A DNA stretch of 64,000 nt from Panopea generosa (lineage: Eukaryota > Mollusca > Bivalvia > Adapedonta > Hiatellidae), in the NCBI GenBank assembly GCA_029582155.1, contig CM055895.1:56639250-56703249 (forward strand), given 5' to 3'. The position numbers and the translations under genes were made by a program. Positions 12,005 through 24,045 of the stretch are shown one piece after another. Positions within the stretch are counted from its first letter, which is position 1; every line of letters begins with the position of its first letter. The notes below the pieces were generated by a model. The model saw only the letters and a list, made by a program, of their open reading frames with translations, searched no databases and was not told the origin of the DNA.

Positions 12005-14330
12005 CATAGTTATAACTTAGCAGAGAAGGAATGTAATACACCCAAGAGAAGGAATGTAATACATCAAAGACATATACCAGTGCGGGAATGTAAAAAGCTG
12101 ACATATAGTTTACTATCACAGGAATGTAATAGACCCATGACATAAAATTTACCAGTGCATGAATGCAATAGACCCATGACATATAACTTACTAGCACAGG
12201 AATGCAATAGACCCATGACATAGAACTAACTAGTGCAGGAATGCAATAGAACCATGACATATAACTTACTAACACGTGAATGTAATAGACCCATTACATA
12301 AAACTTACCAATGCATGAATGTAATAGATCCATGGCATGTAGTTTACCAATGCTTGAGTGTAATAGATCCATGGCATATAACTAACCAATGCATGAATGA
12401 AATAGATCCATGACATATAACTTATCAATGCATAAATGTTATAGATCCATGGCATATAATTTACCAGTGCACGAATGTCATAAAACTTACCAGTGCGTGA
12501 ATGTAGTAGACCCATGGCATATAGTTTACCAGTGCATGAGTGTAACGGACCCATCGCATGTAACTTAAGTGCATGAATGTAATAGATCCATGACATATTA
12601 CTTAAGTGCAGGCACGTAATAAATCAATGTCATGTAGTATACCAGTACATGAATGTAATAGACCCATGACATATAACTTACCAATGCATGAATGTAAAAG
12701 ATCCATGGTATATAACTAACCAATGCATGACTGTTAGAGATTCATGACATATAACTTACCAGTGCATGAATGTAATAGATCCATGGCATATAATTTATCA
12801 ATGCATGAATGTCATAGATCCATGACATATAACTTACCAGTGCATGAATGTAATATATCAATGACATATAGTTTATCAGGGCTCGAATGTAATTTATCCA
12901 TGACATATAACTTACCAATGCATGAAGTAATAGATCTATTGCATATAGTTTACCAGTGCATGAATGTAATAGATCCATGACATACAACTAACCAATGCAT
13001 GAATGTAGTAGATCTTGGCATATAGCTTACCATTGCACAAATGTAATAGATCCATGACATATAGTTTACCAGTGCATTAATGTAATAGATCCATGGCATA
13101 TAATTTACCAATGCATGAATAAAATAGATCCATGACATATAACTTACCAATGCATGAATGTAATAGATCCATGGCATGTAGTTCATTAATGCTTGAGTGT
13201 AATAGATCCATGACATGTAGTTTACCAGTGCATGAGTGTAATAGATCCATGACATGTAACTTATCAATGCATGAAGTAATAGATCCATGGCATATAACTT
13301 ACCAATGCATGAATGTAATAGATCCATGGCATATAACTTACCAATGCATGAATGTAATAGTTTCATGGCATGTAGTTTACCAGTGTATGAATGTAATAGA
13401 TCTATGGCATATTACTTACCAATGCATGAAGTAATAGATCCTTGGCATATAATTAACAAATGCATGAAGTAATAGATCCATGGCATATAACTTATCAATG
13501 CATGAATGTAATAGGTCCATGACATATAACTTACCAGTGCATGAAGTAATAGATCCATGGCATATAATTTACCAATGTATGCATGAAATAGATCCATGGC
13601 ATATAATTTACCAATGCATGAATGAAATACATCTATGACATATAACTTACCAATGCATGATGTAATATATCTATGGCATATAACTTACAAATGCATGATG
13701 TAATATATCCATGGCATATAACTTACCAATGCATGAATGTAATAGTTTCATGGCATGTAGTTTACCAGGGGATGAATGGAAAAGATCCATGACATATAAC
13801 TTACCAATGCATGACTGTGATAGATTCATGGCATATAACTTACCAATGCATGAAGTAATATATCCATGGCATGTAGTTTACCAGTGCATGAATGTAATAG
13901 ATTCATGGCATATAACTTACCAATGCATGAAGTAATAGATCCATGGCATATAATTTACCAATGCATGAATATAATAGATCCATGGCATATAACTTATCAA
14001 TGCATGAAGTAAAAGATATATGGCATATAGCTTACCAGTGCATGCATGTAATAGATCAATGGCATGTAGTTTACCAGTGCATGAATGGAATAGCTCCATG
14101 ACATGTAACTTACCAGTGCATGAATGGAATAAATCCATGGCATGTAGTTTATCAGTGCATGAATGTAGTAGATCCATGACATATAACTTACCAATGCATG
14201 AATGTTATAGATCCATGGCATATAATTTACCAATGCATGAATGTAATAAATCCATGGCATATAGTTTACCAGTGCATGAAGTAATAGATCCATGACATGT
14301 AACTTACCAGTGCAGGAATGTAATAGACTT
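12005..14330. repeat. 39-bp minisatellite (about 58 units)
   Basis: The unit reads roughly ATGAATGTAATAGATCCATG, GCATATAACTTACCAATGC (39 bp), with common 38-bp variants that lack one base (ATGAAGTAATAG). Because 39 is a multiple of 3, both strands stay open for long runs, which produces spurious repetitive peptides on both strands. On the minus strand nearly every unit contains GGTAAGT, a consensus 5' splice site. It joins the 41-bp array without a gap. Confidence 0.93.
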
Positions 14331-16110
14331 ACAACACATAACTTACTAGTTCAAGAATATCATACCCCCATGACACAAATAACATACCAGTACAGGGATA
14401 GCATAAACCCATGACACATATAACTTACCAGTGCAGGAATACCATAATCCCATGACACATATAACTTACCAGTTCAGGAATATCATAAACCCATGACACA
14501 TATAACTTACCAGTTCACGATCATAATAAACCCATGACATAAATAACTTACCAGTGAAGGATCACCATAAACCCATGACACATATAGCTATTCAGTGCAG
14601 GAATATCATAAACACATAACTTACCTGTGCAGGAATAGCATAAACCCATGACACATATAGCTTACCAGTGCAGGAATATCATACCCCCATGACACAAATA
14701 ACATACCAGTGCAGGAATACCATAAACCCATGAAACATATAACTTACCAGTGCAGGAATATCATAAACACATAACGTACCAGTGTATGAATATCATAAAC
14801 CCATGACACATTTAACTTACCAGTACAGGAATACCATAAACCCATGGCACAAATAACTTACCAGTGCAGGAATACCATACTCCCATGACACATATAACTT
14901 ACCAATGCAGGAATATCATAAACACATAACTTACCTGTGCAGGAATATCATAAACCCACAACTTACCAGTGCAGGAATATCATAAACACATAACTTACCA
15001 GTGCAGAAATATCATAAATACATAACTTACCAGTGCAGGAATACCATAAACCCATAATACATAAAACTTACCAGTGCAGGAATATCATAAACCCGTGACA
15101 CATATAACTAACCAGTACAGGAATATTATAAACCCGTGACACAAATAACTTACAAGTGCATTAATGTCATACTGCCATGACACATACAACTTACCAGTGC
15201 AGGAATATCATAAACCCGTGACACATATAATTTACCGGTGCAGGAATATCATAAACCCATGACACAAATAACTTACCAGTGCAGGAATATAATAAACCCG
15301 TGACACAAATAACTTGCCAGTTCAAGAATGTCATACCCCCGTGACACATATAACTTACCAGTGCAGGAATATCATAAACCCGTGACACAAATAACTTACC
15401 AGTGCATGAATATCATACCCCCATGACAAATATAACTTACCAGTGCAGGAATATCATGAAGCCATGACACAAATAACTTACCAGTGCAAGAATATCGTAA
15501 AAACATAACTTACCAGTGCAGGAATATCATAAATACTTAACTTACCAGTGTAGGAATACTATAAACCCATGACATATATAACTATACCAGTGCAGGAATA
15601 CCATAAACCCATGACATATATAACTATACCAGTTCAGGAATATCTTAAACCCATGACACATATAACTTACCAGTGCAGGAATATCATACACCCATGACAC
15701 ATACAACTTACCAGTGCAGGAATAACATACAACCATGACACATCCAACTTACCAGTACAGGAATATCATAAACCCATGACACATACAACTTACCATTGCA
15801 GGAATACCATAAACCCATGACATATATAACTATACCAGTTCAGGAATATCTTAAACCCATGACACATATAACTTACCAGTGCAGGAATATCATACACCCA
15901 TGGCACATACAACTTACCAGTGCAGGAATATTATAAACCCAGGACACATACAACTTACCAGTGCAGGAATATCATAAACCCATGACGCATACAACTTACC
16001 AGTGCAGGAATATCATAAACCCACAACACAAATAACTTACCAGTGCAGGAATATTACAAACCCATGACACATACAACTTACCAGTGCAGGAATATCATAA
16101 ACCCATAGTT
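14331..16110. repeat. 41-bp minisatellite (about 43 units)
   Basis: Related to the preceding array but with a distinct unit: ACTTACCAGTGCAGGAATAT, CATAAACCCATGACACATATA (41 bp). Shorter units lacking the CCCATGACACAT segment occur at about 14,600-15,050. The shared ACTTACCA.TGCA core shows common origin with the 39-bp array. On the minus strand each unit has CACTGGTAAGT, an excellent donor-site match. Confidence 0.93.
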
Positions 16111-17522
16111 ATATAACCATAATATCTCTGGCAAAAAAGTTCTTGAACTGGACAAATCGGATATTTAATGTCGGAGATCTGGCCCTGGGGTCACCAAAAT
16201 TGCATTATTCTACATAAACTGCATTCTAATACCCGCAGTTTCGAATGTATCTGCACAAGAGGTATACCAAAACAATAATGTCTTGAGTAAGTTTTTCAAC
16301 TGGCCAAATTATCTAATTAATGCCGGAGTTGTGACCCATATATCGTCAAACGAAATCGTTCTATTTGACGCTATGTTTTTTCTCTGAGACAGCACCTGCA
16401 ATATTGACTGGACCGTCAACAAACTTACACAGAAATCACATCAACCCGGGGTAGCATTGTGAAAAAGTCTGATTACTGACTTAAGTGTGTCCCTTCAGTT
16501 GCCATAACAATTGTTGGTCTTCTATGGAATAGGTCAGCGATTTAGTGTCAGCATTGCTCTCTTGTATTTAAATGTTTTAGCATGAATACAATTCCTGAAT
16601 ACATATTGGCAACTGACGTTGATCTGAGGTGGCGTTTATTTCCGAACGAGTGTTACTTATTTCAGAAACGCGAACTATTCGCGTATGATGCCAAACTATT
16701 CGGCATCCAAGTGCAGTTAATTATTATTTGCAAACAACCTAGGTCATGTTTATTTTATATGTTATTACGCAATTGTTTCGAGTTCACAACTGTATTGTTT
16801 ATTAAAATCCCCACTCCTTTGTCACTTTAAAATAGACCTAGTATTATTTTACAGTGAAAATATGCCATAGGAAATGTCATATTATTCACCTTATTCACAA
16901 AACAAACAGTTGTTTTTGTTAATTGTCTATTCATAAAAACACCCTAATAAGAGGATATTAATGACTTAATTATAAAATACGTAGACGAAACTGACACAGC
17001 GTTATTTTATAAAATATGTTTGCCTACATTAAGTCTGTGTGAACTGTTTTAATAAAGCATATCGGCATTATCATCACATCAGGTGATTTATTAAACATTA
17101 TATTATAAATCTTACTTTTTGAACTACGCGACGACCGACTTTGTTGTTGTTATTATCATTTTATACACCGTTTACAACACACACCGATTACAAGTTAAAC
17201 TGTGTCACTGCAGTAGCGACACATGAAAATACAGAGCGATGTGTATATACATGTATGATAGAAGTCCGTTTCAGTTTACGAAATTCTTAGTGTAGAATTT
17301 GGAGCAACAAATCCTTAAAGCGGCTTAACCAATATTTATGTCCTTTCAATTCAATAAAACACTAGTATAATTGTAATATTATTGTAACTTTCTGGGTTAT
17401 GTCTGGTGCAAAAACTCTCGTTTATAGTCAAACAACGTGTACACTGTATTTATCACCGATATTTGAATTAGACCAGACCCGTGGAATAATGTTTATGATT
17501 AGTAGTTATATCCGTAAACGTT

Positions 17523-17764
17523 CACAGGCAGGAGTAACAGACCTTGGTTAGTCCCCCTACCACATCTGACATTCTTCTCTTTTTTCTTCTTCTTTTTTTT
17601 CTAAATTTTTTTTCAGTTTTTTTTTGTTATAGATCTATATGGTGGATTGAACATAGATTTGAAAATAAAAAGATTTTTTTTAAAAAAAAAACAACAACAA
17701 AAAATTGAAAAAAAAGGGTCAGATTGGGTAAGGGACCTACCAAGGTCCGTTACTCTTGCCTGTG
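17523..17764. mobile_element. hAT-like MITE with T-rich/A-rich centre (copy A)
   Basis: Terminal inverted repeats of ~47 bp: 17,523-17,570 starts CACAGGCAGGAGTAAC, and 17,718-17,764 reads the same outward as CACAGGCAAGAGTAAC. Flanks TAAACGTT and TAAATGTT form an 8-bp near-perfect target duplication. The centre is a T-rich half and an A-rich half that can also pair. The equivalent in copy B is 26,865-27,063, so insertion predates the duplication. Confidence 0.75.
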
Positions 17765-18245
17765 TAAATGTTCGGAAATTTCCGGGCATCGTCAAATAAA
17801 ATCCGAGTAAGCTTAGGTTTAAACTTAGATTTATACCACCGATATAGATATGTTTTAAGTTTATAAAAAAGTACATTACAAATTAATGGATAACATATAT
17901 GTTAAGTAATTTACGATTGTTTCAAATGTAATACATATCACTCATATACTTTATACATACATATATAACCATATACGCACATATATAACAATTGAAGTTG
18001 ATATGTATGTGTGTTTTTAAATCGTTTAACCTTGCAGAAAGGTGTTCAGTTTGAATATGCAAAAGCAGACGATAGACACACATGTATACAAATAAACACA
18101 TATAATCACTGATAAGTATATATATAATTACTGATTCGTTTAACTTTATACGAAAATGAAAACAAGGTTTATAATGGAGAAAATTATATATTTTAGTTTA
18201 ATATATATTAAATATTTTAATAAATTGATATACTAGTAGTCCTAC

Positions 18246-18306
18246 TTAGCATATATAGTGGTTATATCCAATGATTGTCGCTCGGCCGATCCTAGTTCGA
18301 ATCCCG
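18246..18306 (+). repeat. tRNA-like fragment with disrupted A box (copy A)
   Basis: Counterpart of 27,621-27,680. The B box AGTTCGAATCC is intact, but extra TATA bases break the A box. Most likely a pseudo-tRNA or SINE head, not a working tRNA gene. Confidence 0.4.
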
Positions 18307-20334
18307 TAAAACTTATTATAGTTTCTTGTTCATTTCCCCAGCGCCACCGTTTCCGAGTACATACGATTGAATCGGAAATTTTACGATAATTTCCGTCAGC
18401 GGAGCAGCTTATTTGCATAGTATAATTACTGATCAGTAAATTAAGACGTGAAACACGATTTATTTACGTTGGAGAGAAGTACCGATTGTTATAAATGCAT
18501 CGAAGGCCATGATAAGTCACGAAAACGTTCGTCATTCATTAACAAGTTATAAAGAAATATGGCTATGATGCTTTAAAAATAACGTCGGTTCAGCATTATA
18601 AACTATTGTGGAGAAGAGACGGAAACTGTGCATGAATAGATTTCAAAGAGATATGGCCCCCATATGAACACAACCATGTAAAGTTTTATTATTATGTAAA
18701 TATATCCAAAGGTTGGCGATCTACAAGGTGGTTGAACTCGTGACAACCGACTGATTACTCCTGTTTCATTGTCAGTATGCCCGTGATGTTTTAGTGATCT
18801 TTAGTCAGCTAACATCAAACCACGTTACATTAGTTGTATCTACGTAAAGGGCACACTTGTTCTTTATTTAATAAAAATACACATCTTGGTTTCGGAGGAG
18901 TCAATTTCGGGGTGGGTGTAGGGGGTGCAGGTAGTGGGGTAGGTAGTTACATGACTACTTATATAGAACTCCCCAGTTTTAACAAATACATAAATGCCCC
19001 ACTGTACCAAAATAAAGTGCATTAAAGAATGCCACGAGATAATAGGTTTAAAACCGAATTCAAGTACGTGTTAACAAGTGAGTGTTAATTTCTACATACG
19101 CCATCTGACGTACGTGATCACTTGTTTTAAGAATATTATATAAGTGGATTTTAACGTAATTTACTATATATTACTTATATTTAATATGAGTGTAGGCAAG
19201 GAATTATATAGAGAGTCCTTGGTTTAGGCTATAATGTACTACAATGTATAATAATCTTGGCCGAGTTATTAAGTCAAAACTCTGTTAGGTGAAATAGTGC
19301 CTGTTCAATGTCCTCAGTTTTCATATAAAGGACAATGGCTTATAGACATAGACGAACATTTGCCAGCAAATTATTACCTTCAATATATTAATTCCCATTA
19401 GAACATTCGTCTTAAACAAGCGTTAAGTACTGGGCCCTGGTCAAGATGCGTGATATACATTAGAAGTACACGTCCCTTGTGTCAATGACATCTACTTCAA
19501 AGATGAATGCCACGCATCATTTCCTTCAAGGTTTACATGTATAACAAATATATAATGTAGTTGTACGCCCCGAACACCAGCAATGGACATTAGAAATGAT
19601 TTCGAAGGATCCGGGACTAGAGTCGACTTTCTCCGGGAACCATCTGCAGGGCTCACTGCATTGGATATTCTGTTTCCCACCGAAATCATTACAAACATGA
19701 CCTTATGCTGTTTACCAAATTAATCGAAATCAAGACCTGTATAACATATACAGATGAACTCAGTGTTCCACATAGTAAATGTTTTGAATATAGCTGTAAT
19801 ATATTTCAAATCACGCGGTTATAGTACTGAAACATTACCGCAGACATTTGCATGAAAATTTGATTGTAATAATTATACTGTTCAACGTCAACAATTGTTT
19901 ACATCTCTACAAAATAACGATAGATTCACTCTAGAGGTGATGCTTTGTGGAAGTGCCAACTTATCTCAAGAGGAAAATGTGCGTATCTTCAGATCGGTTC
20001 CGGGGGTTTATTGCAGCGTCTAATCGCTTTTAGTCTGTCAACTTAAGTGTTTACAAGTTTTGAACTATCTTAGTACTTAAATCACATTTACTCCACCCCA
20101 ATACTTTTTTCCGACTCCGAAATCGAGTACTGTATTTGCACTATTTGCATAACAAATATATATATATATATATCTCTCTCTCTCTCTCTCTCTCTCAAAT
20201 AAAAAATAAGTTACTGGTATTATACATACTTGGATAGTATGTAGAGAGATTTTTTTTTATCTTCAATGCTAAATATAAGAAAAGCTCAGAAATTATTTTT
20301 TTTAAAATATCAATAACACCATTCTTTATAACTT

Positions 20335-20666
20335 ACCGCGGCGTGGTCTAGTGGTAGAGCGCCCGCCTCGCATGTGGAAGGTCGTGTGTTCGATCCCCAG
20401 CCGGGTCATACCAAAGACTTTTAAAATGGTCCTAGAAGCTTCCTCGCTTGACGCTCAGCATTTAGAGGAGAGTTCTAGGTCTGGTCGGCCTGGTGTCAGT
20501 ATAATGTGACTGGGTGGGGTATCATACCATGTGTCTGCGGCATCATACTCCAGTGTGACAGCGCTCAGAATACTGTGTCAAGTAGACACCGTCGCGATAT
20601 GACTGAAAAATTGTTGAAAGCGACGCTTAACACCATACAACAAAAACAACAACAACAACAACAACA
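20335..20666 (+). mobile_element. tRNA-derived SINE with (CAA)n tail (copy A)
   Basis: Flanked by perfect 12-bp target duplications, TCTTTATAACTT at 20,323-20,334 and 20,667-20,678. The head has pol III boxes: A box TGGTCTAGTGG fits TRGYNNARNNG, and a B-box-like GTGTTCGATCC follows. The body contains TGACTGGGTGGGGTATCAT and GACACCGTCGCGATATGAC, and the tail is CAA-rich. It looks like a widespread molluscan SINE, but I will not fix a family name. The same insertion is in copy B. Confidence 0.9.
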
Positions 20667-20928
20667 TCTTTATAACTTCAAATCGACATTTAAGATCAAC
20701 AAATGAAGTTTCAAAAACATTAAATGAAATATATATTTATTTGTATGAATTGCATATAATGTTTAGCTATTAACGAATGCACGTAATAGTGTTTATGCTT
20801 TTTTCGGATCTGCTTTTTCTTGGAGAACATATTGATGATTAAAATACATAATGAATAGACATAAAATAATATTAATAGATCTATTACCAATTAATAAATG
20901 TATTTTTTATGTAGAAAGCAGTAGCGTA

Positions 20929-21164
20929 TCTATCTAATACACCCAAAGGTCCGTTCCTGCACATACTTTTCAGAGGCAATATTTTTTGTAACAATTGTCC
21001 ATTTTACTGATGTATAAATATAAGTTCAAAATTTGTTTAATTATGTCTCAAACATACGTCAAAATGCACCAGAACCATTCTACACACAAACAATTTTCCG
21101 GGGGTGCATGTCCCCGGTACCCCCTAGTTAGAGCCTGCACATAACTTTTAAGCCAGCTACGCCC
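20929..21164. mobile_element. Small TIR element, GTAGCGTA-type ends (copy A)
   Basis: Left end CAGTAGCGTATCT and right end CCAGCTACGCCC are roughly inverted. The interior right part (ACGTCAAAATGCACC, CCGGGGGTGCATGTCCCCGG) resembles the other CAGNGGCGTAGC-ended elements in the window. Counterpart in B at ~40,650-40,894. Confidence 0.5.
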
Positions 21165-21488
21165 AAGGAAGGCGTTTGTAAATTGTATACGTTAATATCT
21201 GCTGTATGTTTCCCCATGGAATTCAACTTGCTGTCGGTACGTTAAAAGTCACCGAGATAAAGGCGGTAAAACTTGTCCATACTTGTCCACAAGAATTCAT
21301 ATATCAAAACTACCAAAAAAAATAATCAACTGAGATTTCGAATGTTTTGGAGATAAATCCAAAATACCATATTTATTTATTTCAACTACAGTATTAAAAT
21401 GTAAACTGAAGCTTACTTTGGCTTAATGGAGTGTTTGAATTCTTATTCGTCATAGTATTAAGCAGAAAAAGATAAAATATTATATCGC

Positions 21489-21559
21489 CCCATTGGAGCA
21501 AAAAGGTACCAAGTATCTTCTTATTTCATATACAGTTGGTACCTTATTGCACTAATGGG
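21489..21559. repeat. 71-nt hairpin element (copy A)
   Basis: Arms of ~24 nt starting CCCATTGGAGCAA and ending TTGCACTAATGGG pair with three mismatches around a ~23-nt loop. Also at 41,210-41,280 (B) and, diverged, at 54,973-55,045. It could be a miniature MITE or an RNA hairpin. Confidence 0.75.
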
Positions 21560-21974
21560 ACGATATTTTCATACACTCAATTAGTGTTCCACTGATTCAA
21601 CACCAATCTACATAGCTAGTTGCGTTTGTAACATATACGGGTTTTATGTATTGAATATGCTTTGCATTATCTCTACATAAATAATTCGGTAATTCGGTAA
21701 GAATTCTAACAATAGCTAAATGCACTTAGATTTTGGGATTAAACCAATCGCGAAATGACCATGAACTACTTCTTATAATTCTTTACCAAAATAATGATCG
21801 TGACGTAAATGAACTGGTTTTGTCTCGTTTTTCAGGCTTAAAACTGGCCCATTCGAAAATATCACGTCTTAAAATTAGATCGCATTGATATAACGAGTTA
21901 TGTGTCTTTATAATGGATCAAATTGCCAAAGTATGGTTCCATAACCGGCGCATCAGTATTGGTCTTGGTTACAA

Positions 21975-22335
21975 TGGTTTCGGATAACCTCTCCTGGATG
22001 CCAACAAAAGCCTGGCGTTCAGAAGAAGGAACCAACCTAACTGTCCACATAAATCATAAATCCAAGGCCCAAACATACAAGACCCAGCGCTGTAGTACAC
22101 CTCCACAGTATGGGATCTATACACACAATTCTGTACAGCAACTACATGTAGTCCAACGTACGTTGCTTGGGTAGCACGCTTCTTCAAGGGAGACTATCGC
22201 ATAACTAGCAGCACCTCCCAGTCAGACCTTCTGCAGAACCGACTATATCTGCCACTGGAGCAAGCTACCGGAGCACCAAGCCACGGCATCCATACTGGAG
22301 ACATTCAAGGGAGCTCTGGTGCAGTATTTATACCC
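21975..22335 (+). pseudogene. CR1-like reverse transcriptase C-terminal fragment (copy A)
   Basis: Broken plus-strand translation with stops and frameshifts still shows the region after the RT catalytic core of CR1/Jockey-type LINE proteins: ANKSLAFRRRN, then a (L)EYTSTVWDLYTQ-like block, then VARFFKGDYRITSSTSQ. The counterpart in copy B (42,035-42,375) has the same decay pattern, so it was dead before the duplication. No endonuclease or YADD motif remains. Confidence 0.7.
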
Positions 22336-22505
22336 CACAATGTGCAAAGTTTTATTTCTTTTTAACCTATACTACTTGTTCGCGCCTCACATCATTCTTG
22401 TAATAACATATATACGACAATGCCCCTGGGTGGACCCTTTACGTGACATTATTGGGAGAAGAATGTCACGTTTTGCCCGTAATTTCAAGCTTGTGAATTA
22501 CATGT

Positions 22506-22828
22506 CAGCGGCTTAGCTTCCTATAGGCCCTGTAGGCACGTGCCTACATTTTTTTCTGAGAAATCGAATGAAAAAGCCACAAAAAAATGCAATTAAATCT
22601 GACTCTTATGCTTCTTCATTTTTCCCTTTTTTGAAGTGAACAAACCTTAAATCATTACATTTATTTGGTTATAAAACGGTGAATTGCAGATAAATATTAA
22701 GGACAACCAGGCTCAATATACGTCAAAATACACCTACGACAATCTAGCCGATTTTCTTTTCGGAAGAGCATATCCCCGGACCCCTTACAACTGGCCTATA
22801 CATCGATTTCAGCTAAGCTACGCCCCTG
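22506..22828. mobile_element. TIR element 'T', CAGGGGCGTAGCTT-type ends (copy A)
   Basis: Left end CAGCGGCTTAGCTT; the right end read outward is CAGGGGCGTAGCTT. Interior marks are CCTATAGGCCCTGTAGGCA near the left and CCCCGGACCCC near the right. Related copies: 42,552-42,876 (B) and 47,873-49,939 (split by a LINE). The ends suggest a hAT-type non-autonomous element. The 119-aa open frame from 22,684 starts inside it and is interrupted in copy B. Confidence 0.65.
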
Positions 22829-23505
22829 CTTTCAATAGGGGGTTTTCTTTACGTAAAAAAAAATATAATGTTATCACGGACAAAAAGATCCGCCATACAA
22901 ATAAATCAAGATGTTATGGGGAAGAATTTAAACAACATTTGTACTTCCTAAACCATTTAAATATTCGGAAAAAAAGAGTCTTTTTCATTGTTCAGAATTG
23001 GTCGACACATTACCTAGTAGTGAATAACCAACAAACAATTTAAAACACACTCACGTACACACAAAATATTACCGACAAACAACAAACACACTTATCATGG
23101 TTTTTTGCATATTTGATACATTGCCCCACATGGCGCCACATATTATGATACCTGTTTTGTTGCCTTGGCATACAACCAGTTAATTATGCCTTTTATTCAA
23201 ATATCATCATAATATTATGATAATGTTGTTTACGCCATACGGTGCACGGTTATTGTTTGACAAACGTATGTTTTTGCTGATATGCACTCACTGACGCAAA
23301 CTACATCGATAAATTCATCGGAGCACGGCAGAAATTGTTTCAGATATGCTTTATAGATCTATATAGATCTTCTTCTTCTATATACTATTGTATATTGTCA
23401 CGTGTGTGCGCGTGTACACTTATAAAACATTGTGTTTTTGAGCAGATGTAATTGGAGCACGGTGGTATAGGTTATATACGATATACAGACATAACCGACA
23501 CTATG

Positions 23506-23528
23506 GAGCGCGCGCGCGCGCGCGCGCG

Positions 23529-23560
<32 letters not shown>

Positions 23561-23561
23561 T
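23506..23561. repeat. (CG)n(CA)n microsatellite (copy A)
   Basis: Alternating purine-pyrimidine run. The counterpart in B (43,551-43,650) is about twice as long, with a CG-CA-CG-CA order, so it has grown or shrunk since duplication. Confidence 0.9.
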
Positions 23562-23850
23562 TTTGGCGTTTTCCAATTCTTTTAAAGCAACCAACATATT
23601 TTTTTTTGTGATTTTGGAATCAAAATAAAGGGACTGATTGTCACTTTGGGTGATAAACATTTCTTTTTTATTTTAAAGAAAGGAAGAATTTTACTCCTAC
23701 ATTTATTTTTTGTGATCATGTTCTCGTTGTTAAACCCATTTTGAAAGTAAGAAATAAGAAAAACTTATTTACATGTCAATATGAAATGTTACGTCTAGTA
23801 TTTGGTTAAAACTAATACATAGATACATGCATATAATAATAATTGTCATT

Positions 23851-24045
23851 CAGTGGCGTAGCTGACCCTAAAATGATGTGCAAGTCCAACAGGTTCTAGC
23901 GAGGTCTGGGGGCAGGTCCAAGTAGAAAAAGACTTTCAGATTGCATTTCCTGCGTTCTGAGGGGTAATTTTAGGAGATATAATGATGCGTATGCAAAAAT
24001 ATGTGCAAGCCCGGGCGTTATAGCGTAAAGGCAGCTACGCCACTG
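23851..24045. mobile_element. 195-bp MITE with CAGTGGCGTAGCTG ends (copy A)
   Basis: Perfect 14-bp terminal inverted repeats CAGTGGCGTAGCTG / CAGCTACGCCACTG, flanked by TCATT on both sides. Non-coding. Same insertion in copy B at 43,941-44,134. Confidence 0.8.

Noticed and set aside
12294-14295. Several 60-138 aa open frames on both strands with repeats such as WIYYIHALVNYM and NLPMHECNRSM
   Set aside because: They follow from the 39-bp unit being a multiple of three; both strands are open at once, frames shift at every 38-bp unit, and no start context or domain is present.
16582-16830. 82-aa plus-strand frame, kept with one main change as 84 aa at 25,910-26,164
   Set aside because: Conservation is only that of the recent duplication; the end differs by a frame change and no domain is recognised. 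It might be a real small exon, but I have no support.
20335-20410. Functional tRNA gene
   Set aside because: The tRNA-like part continues into a SINE body with a CAA tail and target duplications; it is a SINE head.
22684-23043. 119-aa plus-strand frame
   Set aside because: Begins inside TIR element T and is interrupted in copy B.
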